From contig NZ_NHSF01000054.1 of the NCBI RefSeq assembly GCF_016653295.1, forward strand, positions 124,001 to 188,000: a stretch of DNA of 64,000 bases, in the 5' to 3' direction. Within the stretch, counting starts at the first letter, position 1. Every line of letters begins with the position of its first letter. Positions 1 to 8,586 of this stretch are shown piece by piece. Origin of the DNA: Halochromatium salexigens (lineage in GTDB: Bacteria; Pseudomonadota; Gammaproteobacteria; Chromatiales; Chromatiaceae). The notes beneath the pieces are model-generated. The model had not been told where the DNA came from, did not search any database, and was given only the letters and a program-made list of their open reading frames with translations. A program made the position numbers and the translations under genes.

Positions 1-1
1 G

Positions 2-238
2 GTGTTGCCATATTGGAAAGAAACTATACAGTTGAGCATTGCTGCTCACCAGCATCTGGTTACTCGCATACCGATCATAGGTTGGGACATTGCTATTCTC
101 CCGGATGGTCCTGTTCTCATTGAAGCTAACCACCTTCCTGGGGAGCAACTTGTGCAGATGGCTTCCGGGATTCCTTTGGGTTCAACGCGTTACCCTAATG
201 TTCTTTGCAATGCTCTCTGTGAAGCGTTCAACATTTGA
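2..238 (+). CDS. Sugar-transfer-associated ATP-grasp protein, C-terminal fragment
   Basis: This is the last 78 codons of a gene that begins before the window; the first GTG is only the first in-frame codon, not a believable start. The GWDIAILPDGPVLIEAN stretch matches the C-terminal metal/ATP-binding strand of ATP-grasp enzymes of the type found in polysaccharide gene clusters (the ATPgrasp_ST family). In that family the acidic residue and Asn of the LIEAN motif contribute to Mg-ATP binding. The neighbouring glycosyltransferase, methyltransferase and ABC exporter on the opposite strand fit a role in making a surface glycan. The substrate cannot be inferred. It converges on the ABC transporter gene, with 19 bases between the stops. 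Confidence 0.7.
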   Translation: MLPYWKETIQLSIAAHQHLVTRIPIIGWDIAILPDGPVLIEANHLPGEQLVQMASGIPLGSTRYPNVLCNALCEAFNI

Positions 239-257
239 TAGATAGACCAGCGTCCCG

Positions 258-2063
258 TTAATCCAATCCAGAAGCCAATTTTTGAAAATGGGATCCTTCG
301 TGACTGATTAGTTCGTCCCAACGTCCTTGTTCGGCGAGTTCACCTCGAACCAGTACATAAATACAATCGCATGGCTTAACGGTGCTCAACCGATGTGCCA
401 CGAGTAAAATCGTTTTTGTGCCGCTCAAATTGTGAATCGCCTCCATCACGGCTCGTTCGGTCGCGTTATCCAGAGCACTGGTCGCTTCATCGAAAAAGAT
501 CACAGCAGGGTCTCTATACAGAGCCCTGGCAATGCCAATCCGCTGGCGCTGCCCGCCTGAGAGACGAACACCCCGCTCGCCAATGATGGTGCCGTACCCT
601 TGAGGAAGCTCGTTGACCAAGAATTCGTGTAGGTTGGCGAGTCGGGCGGCCCTCTCGACTGCTACATGATCGATCTGCGACTCCGGGAGTCCCAGCGCTA
701 TATTCGAAGCAACGCTTTGATCAGCCAAGAAAATATGTTGTGGGACATAACCAATTGCTGCTTGCCAGTTCCGCGTATTCGTTTCCATCAAAGGCTGATC
801 ATCGATATAGATCTCGCCTTTGTCGGCGGGTAGAAGCCCAAGCAGCAAGTCGACCAAGGTACTCTTGCCGGCACCAGAAGGACCAACGAAGCCAACGGTG
901 GTGTTTGCCTGAATGGTCAGACTCAGTTTTCTTAGTGCGGCTTCTTCGCTGCTGGGGTAGTGGTAAGTGATGTCGTTTAGCGTGATCCTGCTGGAAGGGA
1001 TCAAAGGCATCAATTGTTTCCCACGTTGTGGTAATGCGATCGAACCGGATTGGGAGCCGAGATCCGCAAGGATATTGTCGACCGCTGCCGTGTTGAAACG
1101 CATTTGTGCCACGCTACTGAATATTTTTTGGAATGCGGGGATGATCTGGCGTCCAGCAAGCCCATACGCACCAATGAGAGGAAGGGCTGTCTCAATGCCA
1201 CCATGGCCATCCATTAAATAGAGCACAACGAGCAAGATGCCACCAAAAGCGATGGCTTCGATGGCATATTGAGGGAGATTTTGAAGAAGGATCGAGTTGG
1301 CCTGATGCTTGGCGAAGCGCTTGGATGGATTACGATAACGCTCGAGATAATCGAATTCTCTGCCGAGCAGGCGAATTTCTTTAGAACCGGCAAAGGCTTC
1401 AGCGGCTACTGTGAAGCGTTCGCGATTGGATTGAACGCGGTCTTGACCGATTTTGTTCAACCAGGTTCTGGCGAGCACATAGATCAATCCGTAAACGCTC
1501 CCAAGGGTGATCGCAACGACCATGGCCAGGAAAGGGTAAATCGCGATCAGCAGCGCGACGATCGCACCCGCAAGCAGCACTTGGCTCGCCAGGCGCATGG
1601 CCGGCATCAATCCGCCGTTGATGGCCTGCGCCGTCTCTTGCAGGACATTCTTCGCAAGATCGCCTGAATTGCGATTCAGGAAAAAACTATAGGGTCTACG
1701 GAGATAGTCCGCCATCAGGCGACGCGACAATTCATACTGTTGCAGATGCGAGTAACGGGTGATGGCCCATTGCGTCAGTGCCTGCAATGCGGTTCCAGAG
1801 ATAAAGACCACAAAGGCCGCCGCGCCCAAAAAATAGAGAAAGCGATCCTTCGACTCGAATTCGAGCGCCTCATACGCTTGACTGAGCCAAATGTTCGTGT
1901 CGATGATGCCAGGATTCGACAGCACCGCGAGGAATGGCATGATCGATGCCACACCTGCAGTTTGCACGAACGCGGTCACGATCATTACGAACAGCAATAT
2001 GAAAACTTTTTTGTAGTCGCGTGGATCGAGTAGCGCTTTGATTTTTGCGAGTGTTTTGAACAT
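258..2063 (-). CDS. ABC exporter, fused membrane and ATP-binding domains (glycolipid flippase type)
   Basis: A 601-residue half-transporter. Residues 1-320 form a six-helix type I exporter membrane domain. Residues 355-600 form the nucleotide-binding domain, with Walker A GPSGAGKST (394-402), signature LSGGQ (501-505), Walker B VIFFDEATS (521-529) and the H-loop His at 557. All catalytic residues are intact. The length and N-terminus resemble PglK/WlaB- and MsbA-like flippases that move lipid-linked oligosaccharides or lipids across the inner membrane. It is the last gene of a minus-strand operon, 16 bases after the glycosyltransferase gene, so a glycan-linked substrate is likely. A peptide or lipid substrate cannot be excluded. 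Confidence 0.9.
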   Translation of the reverse strand: MFKTLAKIKALLDPRDYKKVFILLFVMIVTAFVQTAGVASIMPFLAVLSNPGIIDTNIWLSQAYEALEFESKDRFLYFLGAAAFVVFISGTALQALTQWAITRYSHLQQYELSRRLMADYLRRPYSFFLNRNSGDLAKNVLQETAQAINGGLMPAMRLASQVLLAGAIVALLIAIYPFLAMVVAITLGSVYGLIYVLARTWLNKIGQDRVQSNRERFTVAAEAFAGSKEIRLLGREFDYLERYRNPSKRFAKHQANSILLQNLPQYAIEAIAFGGILLVVLYLMDGHGGIETALPLIGAYGLAGRQIIPAFQKIFSSVAQMRFNTAAVDNILADLGSQSGSIALPQRGKQLMPLIPSSRITLNDITYHYPSSEEAALRKLSLTIQANTTVGFVGPSGAGKSTLVDLLLGLLPADKGEIYIDDQPLMETNTRNWQAAIGYVPQHIFLADQSVASNIALGLPESQIDHVAVERAARLANLHEFLVNELPQGYGTIIGERGVRLSGGQRQRIGIARALYRDPAVIFFDEATSALDNATERAVMEAIHNLSGTKTILLVAHRLSTVKPCDCIYVLVRGELAEQGRWDELISHEGSHFQKLASGLD

Positions 2064-2079
2064 GATCCAATGCGGGGCG

Positions 2080-3054
2080 TTAGCTGTGTGAGCGAGTGGG
2101 CGCTGAACGCCTTGGCGCGACGATGAGAAGGCTCGAGATGACCCAATAGAGCCATGTCCGAGGTTGCCAGGGTGATTGCCTCAGTGAGGCTGCGAAGTCT
2201 TTCGCCGCCAGGCGATAGTCAGCGTTGCCATAGCGCCGATAACCGAGGTCGAAGTGGATGCCCGCGATGCGCTTGCGGACTTGCCGTACCGGCACGCTTT
2301 CGCCATTGGGGCTGCTGCATCCCCACTGCTTGACAGCTCGGGTCAGTATCTTGGCCCCGTAGTTGACGGATGCCCCTCTGACGGTCGCGCTGCTGGGATG
2401 CTGGCGATAGAGCGCCATCGGTCGGCGCAGGGTGTGGATCGGGGTGATGCGTGACGCGCGAAGCCAAAAATCATAGTCCTGACCGAGTCGCAGCGTTTCA
2501 TCGAAGGTGCCGATGTGCTCTAAGGCCGACCGGCGGAGCATCACTGTCGAGGTCCAGACGTGACAATCCAACAGGAGTTTATGGTAGACCCAGCCGGAGA
2601 GGTCGTCATCCAGCTCGGTTTCCGGGATCGCCTTGGCATCGGCGATGAGGGTATCCAACGGCGGATAGCTGCCATCCTCGTGCTGTTCCCAACGCGCGAA
2701 CCGGGTGCAGACCAGTCCGGTCTCGGGATGGGTCTCGAGGTGATGGCGTTGCGCGCTGAGCTTTCCTGGCAGCCAGAGGTCGTCCGCGTCGAGAAAGGCG
2801 ATCAACTCGCCTTCAGCCCTTGCGATGCCGGCGTTGCGCGCGGTTGCGGCGCCGCCATTCTCCTTGCGCACCAGCTCCACGCCGGGGTGTTCGCCGGCGA
2901 CCTGCTCGGCCGTGCCGTCGGTCGACCCGTCATCGACGACGATGATCTGGAGGTTGGCCATGTCCTGTGCCTGCACGCTCTCGATGGCCTCGCCAATGAA
3001 CGCCCGCGCATTGTAAGCGGGGATGACGACCGAGATGGACGGGGGCGAAGACAT
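2080..3054 (-). CDS. Family 2 glycosyltransferase
   Basis: A 324-residue protein with the GT-A fold opening SVVIPAYN (8-15), the nucleotide-binding DDGSTD (41-46) and the DXD-type metal site in FLDADD (87-92). A later GQDYDFWLR motif supplies the acidic ED-type catalytic region. No clear transmembrane segment is seen apart from a weak hydrophobic stretch near the C-terminus, so the enzyme probably acts at the cytoplasmic face. It starts two bases after the methyltransferase stop, so the two are translationally coupled. Donor and acceptor sugars cannot be told from the sequence. Confidence 0.9.
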   Translation of the reverse strand: MSSPPSISVVIPAYNARAFIGEAIESVQAQDMANLQIIVVDDGSTDGTAEQVAGEHPGVELVRKENGGAATARNAGIARAEGELIAFLDADDLWLPGKLSAQRHHLETHPETGLVCTRFARWEQHEDGSYPPLDTLIADAKAIPETELDDDLSGWVYHKLLLDCHVWTSTVMLRRSALEHIGTFDETLRLGQDYDFWLRASRITPIHTLRRPMALYRQHPSSATVRGASVNYGAKILTRAVKQWGCSSPNGESVPVRQVRKRIAGIHFDLGYRRYGNADYRLAAKDFAASLRQSPWQPRTWLYWVISSLLIVAPRRSAPTRSHS

Positions 3055-3056
3055 GG

Positions 3057-3884
3057 TTAGGCCTGGACCTTGCGGGCGAATAAGGCTGTCGATGGGCTCA
3101 GCGTATGCGCGAGCCAGCGCAGCGGAGGAACGCGACGAATCATCGCCAGGGCCAGCCGTCGTAAGGGGCTGCCGTTGTCATCCATGAGATCGAAGCGATC
3201 ACGGGATTCCATGCCGAAGGCGCTCAGGAAATCGCGCAGTTGAAAATAGGTGAACCAGTTGACCGCGGGATAAGCGGCGTAATTGGCCAGCTCTGGACGC
3301 GTCGTGACCGCCAGATGTTCATAATGGCGCTTGAGCGGTTTCGGATACCAACTGTACACGGGCAGGGAGAATTCGTTCTGCACGGGGCAGAGCCGGTTGG
3401 TGGTGCTGATGAAGAGCACGCCACCGGGTCGGAGGATACGGGCGAACTCCGCGAGGCATGTTTCCCATTCGGCGACATGCTCGAGCAATTCTGGGGCGAT
3501 GCAAATATCCATCGAGTGATCGCGGAAGGGCAGGGAGGTCGCTGATGCAAGCTGGAGTTTCACATCGAGGTCGGCCTCGCGCAGGCGCTGGTGCGCGATC
3601 TGCACCAGTTCCTGGTTGATATCGACGCCGTAGACCTGATGGCCGAGTTCCGCCCAGACGCGGCTTTGGGTGCCGGCGTTGCAGCCGATGTCGGCGATGT
3701 TGAGCGGTACGCGAGCCTCACCGTGAAAGGCCAGCAGCTTGTCGCGCAGGCGTTGGGATCGCTCCCGGGACTCGGAGGTCAGGCTTTGCCGGGCGTAATA
3801 ATCGACAAATTCAGCATGTGTCTGGGTTTGCCAGGGTGTGTCGTTCGATTGCACGGGGCTCGGGCCTGAAGCTTTATGATGCAC
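3057..3884 (-). CDS. Class I SAM-dependent methyltransferase
   Basis: A 275-residue protein with a Rossmann-type methyltransferase core. Motif I reads IADIGCNAGT (63-72), the acidic residue that binds the SAM ribose is in YGVDIN (85-90), and a motif IV/post region reads LLEHV and ILRPGGVLF, typical of the Methyltransf_11/UbiE-like group. It is the first gene of the operon methyltransferase-glycosyltransferase-ABC exporter, so O- or C-methylation of a sugar or lipid-linked glycan is the likely job. It is divergent from the beta-helix gene, with only 54 bases between the two starts. Confidence 0.88.
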   Translation of the reverse strand: MHHKASGPSPVQSNDTPWQTQTHAEFVDYYARQSLTSESRERSQRLRDKLLAFHGEARVPLNIADIGCNAGTQSRVWAELGHQVYGVDINQELVQIAHQRLREADLDVKLQLASATSLPFRDHSMDICIAPELLEHVAEWETCLAEFARILRPGGVLFISTTNRLCPVQNEFSLPVYSWYPKPLKRHYEHLAVTTRPELANYAAYPAVNWFTYFQLRDFLSAFGMESRDRFDLMDDNGSPLRRLALAMIRRVPPLRWLAHTLSPSTALFARKVQA

Positions 3885-3938
3885 TTGGCTAACGTAGCAA
3901 TTTTGCGCCTGCGGCGCTAGATAAACGAGGGGGACGAT

Positions 3939-5192
3939 ATGCGCATCGCGTTGGCATGGTGGGTTGTTCTAGCGTTGGCGGGCTCGATGCTTGGTCAAAC
4001 GGCGGTGGCAGAGCGGTTGCTGGAGGCTGGACCAGACGATTATCGCCAACATCTTAGCAAGTTGCAGCCTGGAGATACGCTCAGGCTTGGCCCTGGCATT
4101 TACCGCAAGGGGTTGCCTCTGCGTGGAACCGCGGGCGAGGCGGGCCAGCCAGTGGTGATCGAGGGACCGACCGAGGGACCGCCGGCGGTGTTCGAAGGCC
4201 GTGATCGCGGTATTACGGTGAGCCTGATCGATGTCGCCCATGTGACTCTCCGAAATCTGTATCTGGAGGGGAACGGCGTGCGGGGTCATGCCATCGTTGC
4301 CGAGGGGCGAGGGCGTTTTGCGCATGATGTGACACTTGAAAACCTCACCATCACTGGCTTTGATGCGGCGCAAGGCTTTAATGGGATCGCGACACGAGTG
4401 CCGGCCTGGAACTGGGTGATCCGCGATAACCATATTCAAGGGGTTGGCACTGGGATGTATCTGGGTAACCCGGATGGTAGCGCTCCCTTTGTCAACGGTC
4501 TCATCGAAGGGAATCGCATTGAGGATACCCTGGGCTATAACCTGCAGATCAAGCATCAGGCATCGCGGCCGGTGCTCGAGGGCATGCCCCAAGGATCGTC
4601 GGTGACGGTGATTCGCAATAACGTCTTCAGCAAGCTGACCGGCGGCGGCGAGGGCGAGCGGGCGCGACCCAATGTGCTGGTAGGGCACTTCCCGTTGGAG
4701 GGCGCTGGCGCCGAGGATCATTATTTGATCGAGCGCAACCTGTTCTTCCAGAACCCGACCGAGCGCCTGCTCCAGGGCGAGGGCCGGGTGGCGCTGTATG
4801 ACAACCAGTTCGTGAACTGGCTCGGCGCGGGTGTGATCTTCATGGCGCACAACGATGTGCCTCGGGTGGTGGATGTGATCCACAACAGCATCCTGACGCA
4901 GGGGCCAGCGCTGACCGTGACCGGCATGCCCGAGGGACTGTCTCCCCAAGTGGCTGGTAATGTGCTGCTGAGCGCGAATCCGCAGCCGGAATGGGACGAT
5001 GACTTGAACGTTGTCGGCGAGCTGGCGGAGGCGGAGGCGATGTTTGTTGCGCCGCTCGCCGGGCTGGAGGCGCTGGATCTGAGCCCGCGCGAAGGTCGGC
5101 TGCAGATGCCCGATACATTGGAGATCGAGTCCCGCTGGCCACGCAGCGGACCGTTGCGCTTCACCTTTCGCCACCAACCTGCTTCTGAATGA
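3939..5192 (+). CDS. Secreted right-handed parallel beta-helix protein
   Basis: A 417-residue protein with a Sec signal peptide (about residues 1-24, cleavage after a TAVA-like site). The mature part opens with the Asp-rich LQPGDTLRLGPGIY pattern seen at the N-terminus of chondroitinase-B/alginate-lyase-like beta-helices. Repeated short strands with N-[HR]-I and N-x-[FI] turns (about residues 95-340) form the coils of the helix. The family includes polysaccharide lyases and binding proteins; catalytic residues cannot be confirmed here. A GAGGGGG-type ribosome site lies just before the ATG. Its end overlaps the TumE gene end by 32 bases. A role in trimming or binding the exopolysaccharide made nearby is inferred. 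Confidence 0.8.
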   Translation: MRIALAWWVVLALAGSMLGQTAVAERLLEAGPDDYRQHLSKLQPGDTLRLGPGIYRKGLPLRGTAGEAGQPVVIEGPTEGPPAVFEGRDRGITVSLIDVAHVTLRNLYLEGNGVRGHAIVAEGRGRFAHDVTLENLTITGFDAAQGFNGIATRVPAWNWVIRDNHIQGVGTGMYLGNPDGSAPFVNGLIEGNRIEDTLGYNLQIKHQASRPVLEGMPQGSSVTVIRNNVFSKLTGGGEGERARPNVLVGHFPLEGAGAEDHYLIERNLFFQNPTERLLQGEGRVALYDNQFVNWLGAGVIFMAHNDVPRVVDVIHNSILTQGPALTVTGMPEGLSPQVAGNVLLSANPQPEWDDDLNVVGELAEAEAMFVAPLAGLEALDLSPREGRLQMPDTLEIESRWPRSGPLRFTFRHQPASE

Positions 5193-5508
5193 GGTTGAGT
5201 ACGCTATCCAGCGTAATATCGCTGCTCTCGACGATGCCTTCTGGCTTATGCCGATGGTGTGGAAAAGTTGCGATTGTCCGATGATGTGGTGCATTATCCC
5301 AACGGCTAATCAGCTGTTTGTCAGCTGTCTGCCAATGGAATGCGTAATTACGTTCGTTGGCATCGATATATTCTCGTGCGTGCAACTCGGACCCATCTGA
5401 TAATCGTAGTTTAATCTTGACGTAAAATCCATCTGCCCAACGTTGATAGACCTGAACATCATAGGCCATTACATATGAATACGTTTCAAGTAAGCTCAAA
5501 ATGTCCAT
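5161..5508 (-). CDS. TumE-type toxin (DUF6516) of a toxin-antitoxin pair
   Basis: A 115-residue protein. The pattern L-R-L-S-D-G-S, then EYIDA, then FHWQ, then ISRWDNAPHH and a HHRH-KPEGI tail matches the DUF6516 family, which contains the TumE toxins. Its start overlaps the end of the upstream antitoxin gene by 23 bases, the usual tight coupling of such pairs. The biochemical target is not evident from the sequence. Base composition is AT-richer than the neighbouring genes, which fits horizontal acquisition. The 3' end runs into the beta-helix gene tail to tail. Confidence 0.8.
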   Translation of the reverse strand: MDILSLLETYSYVMAYDVQVYQRWADGFYVKIKLRLSDGSELHAREYIDANERNYAFHWQTADKQLISRWDNAPHHRTIATFPHHRHKPEGIVESSDITLDSVLNLIQKQVGGER

Positions 5509-5752
5509 TTTTGATCTCGTCGATTTTTTCTTTTAAATTATTAGAGACGTGTTGAAACGCCTTCCACTCCATATAATCATCCCAAGCCTCGAAATCTTCT
5601 TGATCGCTCACTTTGAGTAAAGCTGAAAAGTTTTCCAAAGATGTTTGATATTTGCATTCAAACAGACGTAGTTTTTCTTGTGCCTTATGCAGAGAGGCCA
5701 GATAGTCGAGTAATAGGAGCTGACCGATATCCTGTTTGTCAACGGTGATCAT
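5486..5752 (-). CDS. Antitoxin partner of the TumE-type toxin
   Basis: An 88-residue, largely helical, acidic protein encoded directly before and overlapping the TumE-like gene. The first half reads as a long amphipathic helix and the second as another helix with an EAWDDYMEWKAF segment. It has no obvious zinc finger or ribbon-helix-helix, so DNA binding cannot be claimed. The assignment as antitoxin rests on order, size and overlap with a recognised toxin family. TumA-type partners are commonly of this size. Confidence 0.65.
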   Translation of the reverse strand: MITVDKQDIGQLLLLDYLASLHKAQEKLRLFECKYQTSLENFSALLKVSDQEDFEAWDDYMEWKAFQHVSNNLKEKIDEIKNGHFELT

Positions 5753-5906
5753 GGGTGTTCTCCATTTGGTTGTCCAACGAGTGTTTGGCGAGCCAGGCGT
5801 TGAGGTCGGTCAGCTCGGTGAAGTCCATATAGGGTTTCGTCCAAGGCTTCGAGCTGTAACACTTGCAGGGCAATGTGTAGATTTGGGTGTCGTTTTTCAC
5901 AGGCAT
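5739..5906 (-). CDS. Small ORF of 55 codons upstream of the TumA/TumE pair, unknown
   Basis: An ATG at 5906 opens a 55-codon frame that stops at 5739, overlapping the antitoxin start by 14 bases in the arrangement typical of translational coupling. The predicted peptide starts MPVKNDTQIYTLPCKCYSS and continues with a KPYMDFTELTDLNAWLAKHS segment. The codons in the middle third are GC-ending like those of neighbouring genes, which argues for past or present coding. It follows the VanZ stop by 11 bases. It may be a genuine short gene, a leader for the toxin-antitoxin pair, or a remnant of a longer gene. No family is recognised. Confidence 0.35.
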   Translation of the reverse strand: MPVKNDTQIYTLPCKCYSSKPWTKPYMDFTELTDLNAWLAKHSLDNQMENTHDHR

Positions 5907-5917
5907 GCTGAGTCCGT

Positions 5918-8569
5918 TCAGGCATTGCCGGTAATATCTTCCATGAACAGGCGCACCGTGCGCCGCATGGTGCGCGATGCGCTGATGCCGGCCTGGGCCG
6001 CGAGCGCTCTGATGCGTTGTGCCTGATCCTCGCGGAGATCGATCATTTGTTCAATCAGTCGCTGGCCGGGGTCATCCGTCTGGTAGAGGGTAGGACGGCT
6101 CAGACGCTCCACTAGCGTTGCTTCGCTGTACTCATTGAGCGCGACATCGACCACGCGCCGAATCGCGCTCTGGAAATCGAGTTCGAGCTGCTTGGCGACC
6201 TGTTCGAGGAAGTCGAGCTGTTGCAGGGTCAATCTGGCTGTGAATGTCGTCTCGGCATGGGCTTGTGACTGAGCACGCACTGGCGACTGAACGTGCGCTG
6301 GCGTTGGTTTCTCCGAACTCACCACAGGCCCGAACAGCGGGGTCGCCAATCTCAAACCGAGTGCGAAGACCATGACGGCGGCGGTCTGCACGACGACCCA
6401 GCGCGCGAGCAGGGCCTGCTCGCTCAAAAGGTCACTGCGATCCGGCCCGAGCAGGAATTGGATACCGGAGAAGGTCAATCCGTACTTTTGCACCTGATCT
6501 GCGAGCGCTTGGTTGAGCAGCCACCAAGCGATCGGCACGACCATGAGGCTCGCGAGCAGGGCGATGAACGCGGTGCGTCGCGAGCGCGCTTGCGCGACCA
6601 GGACCGCATTGACAGCAACAACGGCGACCAATGCGTAGAGATAATAGTCGCCGTTGATGCCAAATAGGCCCTGCCGTGCAATGAGTTCGTTCAGGTTATC
6701 GGTTGAAGACCAATCGAAGGCGATGGCTTTGCAGAGCAGCAGCCAGGGCAAGGCGTTGAGCGCGAGCCAGGCCACGCGCGCCGCGATCGCACGTCCAGGA
6801 TCTTGTTGCTCCTGATGTTGCAGCCAAGCCGTTTGCGCAAGGGCGAGCATGATGAACAAGGGGCCGAAGAGCGCCGCAAAGCGCACTGGGCGTTCGACGA
6901 TGGCGACCAGGTCCGGGCCGAGGGCGAGAAACAGCACTCGGGCCTGCTCGCCCCAGATGTCCCGGTTGGTCACGAACCAGTGCAGGTTATTCGATCCGGC
7001 GATATCCAGGATGCTCTCCTGGGTGACGCTGAGACTGAGCAGCAGCAAGCTGACCATGGCGGCGGCGAAGGCGCTGAACGGAATGCGCAGAATCGGCCAG
7101 CGCGATTGATTGATCTGGTGCGCCATCCAGGCTGCTCCGGCGCCAATCCAGAGTAACGCGAGGACAAAGACCCAAGCGGCAAGTGGGTGCGAATCGCCGT
7201 GCAGCAGCTCGCGCAGGTTGTAGGGAACGCCGGGCAGCCTGACTAGCAACCAGAGTGGAATCGCGCCGAGGGCGGCGGTCACCGCGAATTGGATGAGCAC
7301 CTGGCGCCAAGGTCTGGCTTTGAGGGGCGTTGATGATGCTGAGGCGTGGGCGTCGATGGGCTGGCTGGCGAAGGCGCGCTGCTCATTGATAGGCCGAGCG
7401 GCGGGCCTGTGTTGCCCATCGATAGGCCGCGCTGTGTCGGTCAGGCGTGAGAGCGTGACGGCAACCAGGATGACCCAAATCGGCTCGGTGATCGAGGGTG
7501 TCCGGCCGACGAGGAAAACCTGCGCGATCTCGAGCAGCGTCACCCAGAGCGCAAGCATCAGGCTGGCCGCGCGCAGTGAGCCACCGCGTTGCTGGACCAA
7601 CCAGAGGATCGCGGTATAGAAGAACAGGTTGGTCGCGAGTGCGCGGGAATTGATCAGCATCGATCCTTCGAGCACCTCGGCGAACGGAATCCAGCCCATG
7701 GGATTGGTCCCGTGCGTGAGCTGGAAGGGTTCCAGGCTACGGGCGGTCAAGACGAAGACGAGCCCAACGAGCAGGATGAGAGCGCGCGCTCGCCCATCGA
7801 CGCGCAGCAGCACCGCCCAGGCCAGGCAGCCGAGGCCGAAACCGATGACGGTCGAGAGGTCGAGTTCGACGATGAGGATGAACGGCTTGGCCGCGAGCAC
7901 CAGCAGGGCGGCCAGCAGCAGCCAGGCGAGGCTCATGCGCTCGCCCAGGATGCGCACCAGCGCCTGGCCGAGCACGCCGATGCCGACGGCTGCCGCCAGG
8001 CTGTCGAGGAGCGACCATTGCGGCTCGAGCAGCAGCGGCTTGAGGCTGTCCTTGATCAGTTGCAGGTCGATGCTGGGCACCAGGGGCACGAGTTCGGCGG
8101 CGCCCCACAGGGCGGCGACCAGCAGCGTGGCCATCGGCAGGGGCTGATCGGCGATGCGCCCGAGCCAGCGCGTGGTGAAGGCCGCAGAGGCCAGTGCGAG
8201 CCCGAGGCCGAGACCGACGGCGTTCCAGACCACATCGATCAGCGCCGCATCGCGCGCGGGGATGTAGATCTGCAGCACCTGCAGCACGAAGGCGAACAGG
8301 ACGCCCCAGAACAGGATGGCAATGAACTGAGGCGCACGCCGCTCTGGCGCAACGCCGGTGGCGGCGAAAAAGCCGAGCGGGACGAATAAGGCAATGTTGC
8401 CAACGAGATCGCCGAGCGAGTCTTGGCCGCCCCATGCCGAGAAGAACCGCGCCCAGGTGTCGGCGTTTCCGGCCTCGAGCGAGATCGCGAGCGGATACAG
8501 CGAGCCGTAAGTGACGAGCGCCAGGACGATCGCCACGATGCTGCGGTGCGATGTCTGGCTGGCCTGCAT
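5918..8569 (-). CDS. Large double-VanZ membrane protein with ribbon-helix-helix-like C-terminal tail
   Basis: An 883-residue polytopic membrane protein. Residues about 1-150 form a VanZ domain with the NIALFVPLGF core and a Q-x-Y-I-P-x-R-D-A-x-x-x-D loop. A second VanZ-like unit lies around 260-380, with NLFFYTAILW and an E-x-x-Q-x-F-L-V-G-R-x-P-S-I motif. Further helices follow. The last 110 residues are soluble and contain two stretches that resemble ribbon-helix-helix modules (from LTLQQLDFLEQV and from QRIRALAAQAGI). VanZ proteins near exosortase genes are common; their biochemical role is unsettled. It is the last gene of the precursor/PqqD/HprK/nucleotidyltransferase operon, 17 bases after the nucleotidyltransferase gene. 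Confidence 0.8.
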   Translation of the reverse strand: MQASQTSHRSIVAIVLALVTYGSLYPLAISLEAGNADTWARFFSAWGGQDSLGDLVGNIALFVPLGFFAATGVAPERRAPQFIAILFWGVLFAFVLQVLQIYIPARDAALIDVVWNAVGLGLGLALASAAFTTRWLGRIADQPLPMATLLVAALWGAAELVPLVPSIDLQLIKDSLKPLLLEPQWSLLDSLAAAVGIGVLGQALVRILGERMSLAWLLLAALLVLAAKPFILIVELDLSTVIGFGLGCLAWAVLLRVDGRARALILLVGLVFVLTARSLEPFQLTHGTNPMGWIPFAEVLEGSMLINSRALATNLFFYTAILWLVQQRGGSLRAASLMLALWVTLLEIAQVFLVGRTPSITEPIWVILVAVTLSRLTDTARPIDGQHRPAARPINEQRAFASQPIDAHASASSTPLKARPWRQVLIQFAVTAALGAIPLWLLVRLPGVPYNLRELLHGDSHPLAAWVFVLALLWIGAGAAWMAHQINQSRWPILRIPFSAFAAAMVSLLLLSLSVTQESILDIAGSNNLHWFVTNRDIWGEQARVLFLALGPDLVAIVERPVRFAALFGPLFIMLALAQTAWLQHQEQQDPGRAIAARVAWLALNALPWLLLCKAIAFDWSSTDNLNELIARQGLFGINGDYYLYALVAVVAVNAVLVAQARSRRTAFIALLASLMVVPIAWWLLNQALADQVQKYGLTFSGIQFLLGPDRSDLLSEQALLARWVVVQTAAVMVFALGLRLATPLFGPVVSSEKPTPAHVQSPVRAQSQAHAETTFTARLTLQQLDFLEQVAKQLELDFQSAIRRVVDVALNEYSEATLVERLSRPTLYQTDDPGQRLIEQMIDLREDQAQRIRALAAQAGISASRTMRRTVRLFMEDITGNA

Positions 8570-8586
8570 CCTCGGGGGGTCCTCCG

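Noticed and set aside
3897-3925. Sigma-54-like site (AGGCGCAAAATTGCT on the minus strand) before the methyltransferase gene
   Set aside because: Only nine bases lie between GG and GC. Sigma-54 needs ten, and no upstream dyad is found.
7589-8389. 266-codon plus-strand frame opposite the VanZ gene
   Set aside because: It is a Gln/Glu/Arg-rich shadow of a membrane protein gene; no domain is seen.
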